Assembly (NCBI GenBank): GCA_029562045.1
Contig: JAKQWJ010000090.1
Coordinates: 1-9,571, forward strand
DNA: 9,571 bases
From: Spirochaetota bacterium
Lineage (GTDB): Bacteria > Spirochaetota > Spirochaetia > DTKZ01
Reading direction: 5' to 3'
The notes beneath the pieces are model-generated. The model was given only the letters and a program-made list of their open reading frames with translations. It made no database searches and had not been told where the DNA came from. Shown here in pieces: positions 1 to 5,336 of the stretch (position 1 is its first letter; every line of letters starts with the position of its first letter). The translations under genes were made by a program, and so were the position numbers.

Positions 1-451
1 GGAACCCGCGAAAGACGGCCGGCGGGCGGTGGAGGGGGCCGATGTGGTGGTTTCCGCCACCACCGCCCGGGAGCCGGTGGTGATGGCGGACTGGCTGGCC
101 CCGGGGAGCTTTTATTCCCATGTGGGGGGCTACGAGGCGGAGTTCGCCGTGGTGGAGCGGGCGGACAGGGTCGTGGTGGACGACTGGTATCAGATCAAGC
201 ATCGGCTGACCCAGACCCTGGCCATCATGTTCGACCGGGGTCTCATCGGGGACGACCGGATCGACGCGGAACTGGGAGCGGTGGTGGCGGGGGACAAGCC
301 GGGCCGCCGGAATCAGGAGGAGAGGATCTACTTCAACTCCGTGGGAATGGCGGTGGAGGATATCGCGGTGGCCAAACGGGTCTACGATACCGCGGTGCGG
401 AAGGGCATCGGTGTCCCGCTGGAACTCTGGGACAAGCCCCTGTGGGTCTGA
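1..451 (+). CDS. Ornithine cyclodeaminase / mu-crystallin family protein, C-terminal part (5' end outside window)
   Basis: The reading frame is open to the left edge, so only about the last 149 residues are seen. The GTG at 29 is an internal valine codon, not the start. The visible part is the second half of the family's Rossmann domain and the tail: VEGADVVVSATT followed by REPVV (the usual A-x-x-T-T-S/A-R-E-P-V pattern), a GSFYSHVGGYEAEF stretch matching the G-x-H-I/V-N-x-x-G loop, and ADRVVVDDW. Later come a KPGR motif, YFNSVGMAVEDIAVA, and a closing LWDKPLWV. Family members are NAD(P)-dependent enzymes acting on amino acids or imines (ornithine cyclodeaminase, alanine dehydrogenase, ketimine reductase). 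The SVGMAVEDIAVA and DKPLWV ending resembles proteins annotated as tyramine oxidase subunit B, but this is from memory and the substrate is not determinable here. Family assignment is firm; function is not. The methyltransferase gene follows after 24 bp and may be co-transcribed. Confidence 0.8.
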   Translation, partial: EPAKDGRRAVEGADVVVSATTAREPVVMADWLAPGSFYSHVGGYEAEFAVVERADRVVVDDWYQIKHRLTQTLAIMFDRGLIGDDRIDAELGAVVAGDKPGRRNQEERIYFNSVGMAVEDIAVAKRVYDTAVRKGIGVPLELWDKPLWV

Positions 452-475
452 GGCCGGGGCTGTGACGGGCCTGCC

Positions 476-2161
476 ATGGCGGAGAAGGATTACCTCAGGT
501 CCCAGATCATCGCCTACATCGGGAACAAACGCAGGCTCCTTCCCCTGATCGGGGAGGCCCTGGAGCGGGTCTTCGACGGCCCGGCGCCGGGGGGGCTGAA
601 ATTTCTGGACCTCTTCGCCGGGAGCGGCGTTGTGTCCCGCTATGCCCGTCTGCGGGGCTATCGGGTGGTTTCCAACGACTGGGAACCCTTCACCTGGGTC
701 CTGAACCAGGCGTATATCGGCGCGGGCCCCCGGGATGTGGAGCGGCTTTTCGGCTCCCATGAAAAGTTTCACCGGATCATCCGGGATCTGAACGAGCTTC
801 CGGACCCCCCCGACGAGGAGCGTTACCTGTCCCGGTACTACGCCCCGGCGACGGATGACATCGACGAGGCGGATTTCCGGACGGAGAGGCTGTTCTACAC
901 CCGGGCCAACGCCCTGGCCATCGACAGGATCCGGGGGGCCGTGGAAAAAAGCTTTCCTCCCCGGCCAGGTGACGGCGACGCTGAACTCCGGCGCTGCCTC
1001 CTCATCGCGCCCCTCCTCTACGAGGCGGCGACCCACACCAACACATCCGGAGTCTTCAAGGCCTTCCACAAAGGTTTCGGCGGCCACGGTCGGGATGCGC
1101 TGAAAAGAATTCTGAGCCCCATCGTGCTGAAAGCCCCGGTCCTGGTGGATTCCGCCGAAACCTGCCGGGTGTTCCGGATGGACGCGGCGGAACTGGCCCT
1201 CCGGGAGGAGGCCTCCGGGGCGGATGTGGCCTATCTGGACCCGCCCTACAACCAGCATCAGTACGGCAGCAACTACCACATGCTCAACACCATCGCCCTC
1301 TGGGACAAACCCCCGGCGCCGCTGGAGCTGAATGACAAGGGGCTGCTCCGGAACAAGGCGGGGATACGGAAGGACTGGGTGAACACCCGCTCCCCCTACT
1401 GCTACGCCGAGACCGCCGCCGCCGCTTTCGGGGATCTTCTGGATCGGCTGGACGCCCGGCGGATCCTCGTCAGCTATTCCAGCGACGGCATCGTCCCCTG
1501 GGAGGAACTGGAGTCCCTCTGCCGCCGCCGGGGACAGGTGGGCATCGTGGCGAACTCCTACACCAGCTATCGGGGAGGCAGGCAGAGCAACTCCCGGGGA
1601 GGCGGGAATGTGGAGTTCGTCCTGACCATCGATACCCGATGGCGGTCATCTTCGCCCGCAGGACGGCAAGAAATTCGCCGGATCCTTATCCTTCGGGAGG
1701 TAATGAATCTTCTCCGGGGAATGTATCGCCGGTCTGCCCTGGAGCGGCACTTTGTTCTTCTTCCCGGTGGAGAGATGATGGTTCCTCTGGAGGGGAGGGC
1801 GCTTCTCCTGAAGTCCCGGGACGGACTTCTTTTCAATCCCCTGTCCCTCCGGGATCTGGCCCACCTGGGGATCGATGAACTGGTCGTATTGAGGGAAAAG
1901 CTTCAGGCTTCGGTCTGCTCTTCCCGGGAAGAAGAACTGGAGGAAATTTTTTCCCGCCTGGCGAAGGGAGAGAATCCGGACCTGGTCTGCAGAGTGCCAA
2001 AAATCCTGAAAAAGCTGGCCCACAAGAAAAACCGGGACATTTTCCGCCACTGGCTGGTCCGAGCCCGGGACCTGGCGGTCTCCCATCCCCGGACCTACGG
2101 CCTGGTGAAAGCGGAACTGGACGAGGTGGAGCGGATCGCCCGTCTGCGGTTTCAGGGGTAG
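476..2161 (+). CDS. Adenine-specific DNA methyltransferase, D12 class (COG3392-like), with extra C-terminal region
   Basis: Predicted N6-adenine DNA methyltransferase of 561 residues that transfers a methyl group from S-adenosylmethionine. Near the N-terminus is IAYIGNKRRLLPLI (about 12-25), the motif X region typical of Dam-like/D12 enzymes. Motif I (SAM binding) is DLFAGSG at 45-51, and the catalytic motif IV is DPPYN at 255-259, followed by QHQYGSNYHMLNTIALWD. Residues about 390-561 follow the catalytic fold and contain charged helical stretches (for example SSREEELEEIF and KILKKLAHKKNR). I do not recognise this region; target recognition or DNA binding is a guess. The ATG at 476 is the first start after the preceding in-frame stop at 449-451. 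No strong Shine-Dalgarno is seen. The DNA for the C-terminal region is less GC-rich than the genes downstream. No restriction enzyme gene is next to it, so it may be an orphan methylase or one whose partner lies elsewhere. Recognition sequence unknown. Confidence 0.88.
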   Translation: MAEKDYLRSQIIAYIGNKRRLLPLIGEALERVFDGPAPGGLKFLDLFAGSGVVSRYARLRGYRVVSNDWEPFTWVLNQAYIGAGPRDVERLFGSHEKFHRIIRDLNELPDPPDEERYLSRYYAPATDDIDEADFRTERLFYTRANALAIDRIRGAVEKSFPPRPGDGDAELRRCLLIAPLLYEAATHTNTSGVFKAFHKGFGGHGRDALKRILSPIVLKAPVLVDSAETCRVFRMDAAELALREEASGADVAYLDPPYNQHQYGSNYHMLNTIALWDKPPAPLELNDKGLLRNKAGIRKDWVNTRSPYCYAETAAAAFGDLLDRLDARRILVSYSSDGIVPWEELESLCRRRGQVGIVANSYTSYRGGRQSNSRGGGNVEFVLTIDTRWRSSSPAGRQEIRRILILREVMNLLRGMYRRSALERHFVLLPGGEMMVPLEGRALLLKSRDGLLFNPLSLRDLAHLGIDELVVLREKLQASVCSSREEELEEIFSRLAKGENPDLVCRVPKILKKLAHKKNRDIFRHWLVRARDLAVSHPRTYGLVKAELDEVERIARLRFQG

Positions 2162-2166
2162 ATGAG

Positions 2167-2197
2167 CCCGGCGCCGCGCCTCATGCTCTGCGCCGGG
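2167..2197. terminator. GC-rich hairpin after the methyltransferase gene
   Basis: CCCGGCGC (2167-2174) pairs perfectly with GCGCCGGG (2190-2197), an 8-bp stem with a 15-nt loop, starting 6 bp after the methyltransferase stop codon. Its position suggests a transcription end, but there is no T-run on either side, so it is not a standard intrinsic terminator. It could be a Rho-associated or mRNA-protecting stem. Confidence 0.3.
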
Positions 2198-2237
2198 AGA
2201 ACAATGAAATCAGAAAACTCAGGGTCGCGCCAAAACA

Positions 2238-2266
2238 TTGCCTATATATATTATTTTTACGATATT
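2238..2266 (+). promoter_or_regulatory. Candidate promoter in an AT-rich tract before the DUF2892 gene
   Basis: TTGCCT (2238-2243), 17 bp, then GATATT (2261-2266) within a strikingly AT-rich tract (about 2231-2270) in otherwise GC-rich DNA. The predicted start near 2273 leaves only a short leader just covering the Shine-Dalgarno AAGGAG (2275-2280). The overlapping TATTAT (2249-2254) is a better -10 match but has no -35 at the right distance. Which hexamers are used is uncertain; that the tract is a promoter region is likely. Confidence 0.45.
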
Positions 2267-2288
2267 AAAAGGTGAAGGAGATTGAAAA

Positions 2289-2492
2289 ATGAAATGCAAT
2301 GTGGGCAAGAAAGACCGGGCAATCCGGCTGGTTGTCGCGGCGCTCTTCGCGGTTCTGGTCATCGCCGGGGTGGTGACGGGGACCGGGGCGGTGGTGCTCG
2401 GCGTTCTGGCGGTAGTCCTCGCCGTCACCGGGGTCACCCGGTCCTGTCCCCTCTACATCCCGCTGAACATCGATACGTCGGAAAAGGAATAG
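2289..2492 (+). CDS. Small two-helix membrane protein, DUF2892 / YgaP-like transmembrane domain
   Basis: 67-residue protein with the pattern of the DUF2892 family: MKCNVGKKDRAIRL at the N-terminus, two hydrophobic helices (about 12-30 and 33-50) separated by a GTG turn, then TRSCPLYIPLNIDT. The helices are rich in V, A, L and G and should form a membrane hairpin. In some proteins this domain follows a rhodanese domain (YgaP); here it stands alone. It keeps Cys3 and Cys53, the latter in the recurring CPLY motif. The family's role is not established. The ATG at 2289 has a very good Shine-Dalgarno (AAGGAG, 2275-2280, 8 nt upstream), far better than most genes in this window. It has its own upstream promoter-like tract and is convergent with the lipoprotein gene, so it is probably monocistronic. 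Confidence 0.85.
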   Translation: MKCNVGKKDRAIRLVVAALFAVLVIAGVVTGTGAVVLGVLAVVLAVTGVTRSCPLYIPLNIDTSEKE

Positions 2493-2499
2493 GGGGCCT

Positions 2500-2551
2500 G
2501 CCCGGACGATCCGCCCGGGCCATCGGCCCGGAACGGCAACCGTGGCCGGGC
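2500..2551. other. Two tandem GCCCGG...CCGGGC hairpins between convergent genes
   Basis: In the 98-bp gap between the convergent DUF2892 and lipoprotein genes, GCCCGG (2500-2505) pairs with CCGGGC (2515-2520), and a second GCCCGG (2526-2531) pairs with CCGGGC (2546-2551). The arms are interchangeable, so alternative pairings exist. The 9-mer CGGGCGCCG also occurs twice (2548-2556 and 2570-2578). The site is where a bidirectional terminator would be expected, but no T-runs flank the stems. Confidence 0.35.
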
Positions 2552-2590
2552 GCCGCCGCTCCGAATCGTCGGGCGCCGTCCTGTGTCCCG

Positions 2591-3157
2591 CTAGGGCCGC
2601 TTTCCTTCCACCGTCACCAGAAATGCGTACTTCCCCCGGTCTCCGATGAAGCTGAAGCGGATGGCGGAGGTCTCGTCGGGCATCTGCCATTCGGCGCTGA
2701 GGACTTCGTAGCCTTCGTGGGGGGATTTCGACGGGTCGGTGAAACCGGTGATTCCCCGGGTTTTCCGGTCCGGTTCGCCGTGGAGCAGCCGGTACTCGTC
2801 GATCAGGGATTCCGCCGCGTCGCGAAAACGATGGAAATTCTCCCGGGAGATCTCCTCTTCGTAGGCATTGAAGACATGCCAGGCGAGTTTTTTTTCCCGG
2901 AACGCGAAGGTCCGCTCCCCCGAAAGGCCGCCCAGGGTCTCTTTTCGACGGTACTCGCAGTAACTGCTGAGTTCCGCCTCGGGATACAAGGTTCTGAAGG
3001 CTTTCGGCGTCATGCCCGTCCTGATCCGGGCCTCCGCGACCCCTTCCGTATCGTCGGTGCAGGAAAGGACCGACAGCGCCGTCAGCAGTAAGATGAAGAG
3101 GACCGCAGCCGTTGCCGGTGGGACACCGGGAACGGTTTTCGTTGTTCGCATCGTCAC
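2591..3157 (-). CDS. Predicted lipoprotein of unknown function
   Basis: 188-residue protein from a GTG start (186 from the in-frame ATG at 3151). A basic N-terminus (RTTK) and hydrophobic stretch (about 15-31) end in LSVLSC, a lipobox with Cys33 as the predicted lipid-modified residue, so the mature protein is probably membrane-anchored. The loose lipobox with Ser before Cys is seen in spirochaetes, though not only there. The mature part begins with an acidic TDDTEGVAEA spacer, then ARIRTGMTPKAFRTLYPEAEL. That stretch is faintly reminiscent of the G-M-T-x-x-x-V motif of BamE/SmpA-like lipoproteins, too weak to assign. The rest is mixed polar sequence without a motif I know. AGGA lies about 10 nt before the GTG, favouring GTG over ATG. 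The upstream promoter overlaps that of cobO, but no functional link to cobalamin is visible. Confidence 0.8.
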   Translation of the reverse strand: MTMRTTKTVPGVPPATAAVLFILLLTALSVLSCTDDTEGVAEARIRTGMTPKAFRTLYPEAELSSYCEYRRKETLGGLSGERTFAFREKKLAWHVFNAYEEEISRENFHRFRDAAESLIDEYRLLHGEPDRKTRGITGFTDPSKSPHEGYEVLSAEWQMPDETSAIRFSFIGDRGKYAFLVTVEGKRP

Positions 3158-3189
3158 GGGTGTTTCGTCCTGAGTGTGAGTTCCGTCCC

Positions 3190-3218
3190 AAAATAGAGGG
3201 ATCGGCGGCGCCTGTCAA
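3190..3218 (-). promoter_or_regulatory. Promoter of the lipoprotein gene
   Basis: On the minus strand, a perfect TTGACA -35 (3218-3213) is followed by a 17-bp spacer and TATTTT -10 (3195-3190; four of six matches to TATAAT). The predicted start near 3183 gives a leader of about 26 nt containing AGGA before the GTG start at 3157. The -35 box overlaps the candidate -35 of the divergent cobO promoter. Confidence 0.6.
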
Positions 3219-3242
3219 GCGGAGGACAAAGCCTGCTATAAT
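3212..3242 (+). promoter_or_regulatory. Promoter of cobO, predicted leaderless start
   Basis: A perfect TATAAT (3237-3242) lies only 6 bp before the ATG at 3249. The usual distance of about 7 bases places the transcription start on the A of the ATG. The best -35 is CTGTCA (3212-3217), four of six matches but with a long 19-bp spacer, and it overlaps the -35 of the divergent lipoprotein promoter. There is no Shine-Dalgarno between the -10 box and the ATG. Confidence 0.55.
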
Positions 3243-3248
3243 AGACCC

Positions 3249-3764
3249 ATGGGACTCCTCATTGTATACACGGGAAACGGGAAGGGAAAGACCACCGCCG
3301 CCCTGGGGCAGGTATTCCGGGCCCTGGGTCATGGATGGACGGCCTGCTTTCTGCAATTCATCAAGGGAGACCGGAATACCGGCGAAGCTCTCTTTGCCCG
3401 GGGCCTCTCGGAGCTTCTGGTGTTCGAGACTCTGGGACGGGGTTTCGTCCTGCCCGATCGAGATTCGGGGAAAGACCGGGACGCGGCTCTGGCGGCCTGG
3501 GATCGGGCCAGGGAGGCGGTCCTGTCGGGCCGGCACCGCCTGGTGGTGCTGGACGAGCTGACCTATCTCTTCAGATACCGCTTCCTGGATGTTCATGAGG
3601 CGCTGCGGGTTTTCCGGGAGCGGCCGGACCATGTCCATCTGGTGGTGACCGGCAGAGGCGCGCCGGAGGAGCTTGTCGCGGCCGCCGATCTGGTGACCCG
3701 GATGGAGGAGGTGAAGCATCCCCTGGCTTCGGGAACGAAGGCTCAGGAGGGTATAGAATTCTGA
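3249..3764 (+). CDS. cobO: Cob(I)alamin adenosyltransferase, CobO/BtuR type
   Basis: 171-residue enzyme that transfers the 5'-deoxyadenosyl group of ATP to cob(I)alamin or corrinoid precursors, giving adenosyl-corrinoids in the cytoplasm. The P-loop is GNGKGKTT (9-16), the Walker-B-like VVLDEL has Asp102-Glu103, and the family signature GRGAPEEL (135-142) is followed by ADLVTRMEEVKHP and the C-terminal AQEGIEF. It is shorter than E. coli BtuR because it starts almost directly at the first strand, lacking the N-terminal helix of about 25 residues. The ATG at 3249 is the first ATG/GTG/TTG after the in-frame stop at 3177, so no longer form starting from a usual codon is possible. There is no Shine-Dalgarno and the -10 box is adjacent. 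It lies in the same frame as, and 51 bp before, the HemA fusion gene, which has its own -10 box. The context matches supply of corrin precursors by the downstream cluster. Confidence 0.95.
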   Translation: MGLLIVYTGNGKGKTTAALGQVFRALGHGWTACFLQFIKGDRNTGEALFARGLSELLVFETLGRGFVLPDRDSGKDRDAALAAWDRAREAVLSGRHRLVVLDELTYLFRYRFLDVHEALRVFRERPDHVHLVVTGRGAPEELVAAADLVTRMEEVKHPLASGTKAQEGIEF

Positions 3765-3801
3765 TTTCTTCTATGGAATAAATATCATGAAATTCCTATA
3801 C
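3751..3801. repeat. Repeated and inverted TATAGGAATT-like motif around the hemA promoter
   Basis: Three related copies surround the end of cobO and the hemA -10 box: GTATAGAATTC (3751-3761, +), CTATGGAAT (3771-3779, +), and GAAATTCCTATAC (3789-3801), whose reverse complement is GTATAGGAATTTC. The outer copies form an imperfect inverted repeat, and the middle and right copies form another (GGAAT...ATTCC, 12 bp apart). The right copy overlaps the -10 box, as an operator would. The matches are imperfect and the tract is AT-rich, so chance is not excluded. Confidence 0.4.
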
Positions 3802-3802
3802 T
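3774..3802 (+). promoter_or_regulatory. Candidate promoter of the hemA fusion gene
   Basis: TATACT (3797-3802) is a five-of-six -10 box; its predicted start near 3809 leaves a leader of about 7 nt before the ATG at 3816. With a 17-bp spacer the -35 would be TGGAAT (3774-3779), only three of six, which suggests an activator-dependent or weak promoter. The gene may also be reached by read-through from cobO. Confidence 0.45.
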
Positions 3803-3815
3803 AAACGCGTTTCCC

Positions 3816-5336
3816 ATGGCATCGAAAAAGCGTGACGATTTCGGAAAAACCATCTTTCCCGCCGGACTCCTTCTGGAAGACTCCCCTTGCCTGGTGGTGG
3901 GAGGAGGCCGGGTCGGGGCGGCAAAACTCCTGAATCTGCTGGAGGCCGGCGCCCGGGTGACGGTCCTTTGCCCCGAACTGGGGGAGGAGGCCGCCCGCCT
4001 GGTGGGGGAGCGAAAGGCCCGGCATCTGCGCAAGGTCTTCGCCCCCGGGGACACGGAGGGCTTCTCCCTGGTCTACGCCGCCACCTCCGACGGGGAAGTC
4101 AACCGGGAAATCCTCCGGGAGTGCCGCGCCGCGGGCCGTCTGGTCTGCGCCGTGGACGGGAACTGGCCGGAGGGGAGCTTCGTCACCCCTGCGGTCATCC
4201 GTCGGGGCAACATCACCGTATCGGTCTCCTCCGGGGGCCGGTCCTGCCGGCGGTCCAAACTGGTGAAGGAGAACATCGCCCGGCACCTTCAGGCGCTGGA
4301 AACGGCGGATCTCCTGGTTTTCGGCGTCAGCCATCGGGAACTGAGCCTGGAAAAGCGGGAATCCCTGCATTTCGATGCCCAGGGGACGGAGGCGGTGGAG
4401 AGGAGGCTCTCCCGGATCTGGGGGATCCATGAATTCCTGCTCCTGACAACCTGCAACAGGACCGAACTCTGGGCCGTGGCGGGACCAGACCCGGCGATTC
4501 GTGATCTCCTCCCGGGGATACTGGGGATGGAGGGGCTTTCCGAGACCGAAGGATACCTGAAAACGGGGTTTCCGGCCTTCCATCACAGCGCCCTCCTCAG
4601 CGCGGGGCTTTTCTCCCAGACCCCCGGGGAGAACCACATCGTGGCGCAGATAAAAGACGCCCTGGCCGGCGCGGTCCGGAGGGGCTCCGCGGGACCCGTC
4701 ATGCAGGATTGGGTTTCCAGGGCGCTGCACGTTTCCAAACACATCCGGTCCGCGTCGCTCCCCATCCTGAAGGGCTTCGAGATCGAGGATCTGGTCTTCG
4801 ATTACGCCCGGGAAGCCCTGGGGGGGCTTCCGGAGGAGGCGCTGGTGGTGGGCGCCGGGGAGATCGGACGCGCCGTTGCGCTCGCCGCGGAGAAGCGGGG
4901 CCTCTCCTGTTTGTGGTGCTACCACCGCAACCCCCCGGACCCGCAGGCCCTGGGGCTGCGCCGGACCCGGCTTCTGCCCTTCAGCGGAATGGCCGGGGCG
5001 GCTGCGGCGGCGGACCTGGCGGTTTTCGCCACCGCAAGCAGGGAGCCGATTCTGGGGGAGGAGCATGCAGCTCTCTTCGAAAAAGGCGGAGAGAACGCCT
5101 GCGGCGTCCGGGGGCTCATCCTGGACCTGTCGCTGCCCCGGAACGTGGACCCGGCGCTGAAAAAACTGGTTCCGGGTTTGCTCACCGCCGATCTGGACGA
5201 CCTGAAGCACTGGTACCGCCGCCGGCTCGCGGATATGGATGCCATCCTCGGTCTGGCGGACGCCATTGTCGGGGAACACGAGGACGACTATGTCAGAATC
5301 ATCGAGAGTTTTCAGGGCGGGAACCCGGGGCAGTAG
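3816..5336 (+). CDS. hemA: Fused precorrin-2 dehydrogenase (Met8/CysG-N-like) and glutamyl-tRNA reductase
   Basis: 506-residue fusion. Residues 1 to about 164 resemble siroheme synthase N-terminal domains, which oxidise precorrin-2 to sirohydrochlorin with NAD: GGGRVG (29-34), AATSDGEVNR (88-97), Asp114 in CAVD at the position of the CysG/Met8 catalytic aspartate, and RRGNITVSVSSGG (129-141). From about 166 on it is glutamyl-tRNA reductase, which makes glutamate-1-semialdehyde from glutamyl-tRNA: FGVSHREL, TTCNRTEL with catalytic Cys213, GENHIVAQIKDAL, the NADPH motif VVGAGEIG (about 344-351), and LDLSLPRNVDP (436-446). Only 60 residues follow this last motif, so most of the C-terminal dimerisation helices of ordinary HemA (about 420 residues) are missing. 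The dehydrogenase part likewise lacks most of the helical domain found after its dimerisation strands. The ATG at 3816 is the only start after the cobO stop and has no Shine-Dalgarno. The 3' end overlaps the next gene by 47 bp. Confidence 0.93.
   Translation: MASKKRDDFGKTIFPAGLLLEDSPCLVVGGGRVGAAKLLNLLEAGARVTVLCPELGEEAARLVGERKARHLRKVFAPGDTEGFSLVYAATSDGEVNREILRECRAAGRLVCAVDGNWPEGSFVTPAVIRRGNITVSVSSGGRSCRRSKLVKENIARHLQALETADLLVFGVSHRELSLEKRESLHFDAQGTEAVERRLSRIWGIHEFLLLTTCNRTELWAVAGPDPAIRDLLPGILGMEGLSETEGYLKTGFPAFHHSALLSAGLFSQTPGENHIVAQIKDALAGAVRRGSAGPVMQDWVSRALHVSKHIRSASLPILKGFEIEDLVFDYAREALGGLPEEALVVGAGEIGRAVALAAEKRGLSCLWCYHRNPPDPQALGLRRTRLLPFSGMAGAAAAADLAVFATASREPILGEEHAALFEKGGENACGVRGLILDLSLPRNVDPALKKLVPGLLTADLDDLKHWYRRRLADMDAILGLADAIVGEHEDDYVRIIESFQGGNPGQ

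Noticed and set aside
476..2161. Complete restriction-modification system
   Set aside because: Only the methyltransferase is present; the neighbours are an ornithine cyclodeaminase family gene and a DUF2892 gene, and no endonuclease motif is seen.
2241..2255. TATATATATTATT as a tandem repeat or origin-like element
   Set aside because: It is too short and sits where a promoter for the DUF2892 gene is expected. No DnaA-box cluster accompanies it.
3158..3248. Cobalamin riboswitch before cobO
   Set aside because: The gap is only 91 bp and is filled by two promoters, with the -10 box directly next to the ATG. There is no room for the aptamer, and I see no B12-box-like sequence.
5239..5289. Earlier start for the HemC fusion at 5239
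   Set aside because: HemC conservation begins at RAGTRGSRLA just after the ATG at 5290, which has GAGG at the right distance; the extra 17 residues are not HemC-like and would lengthen the overlap with hemA.
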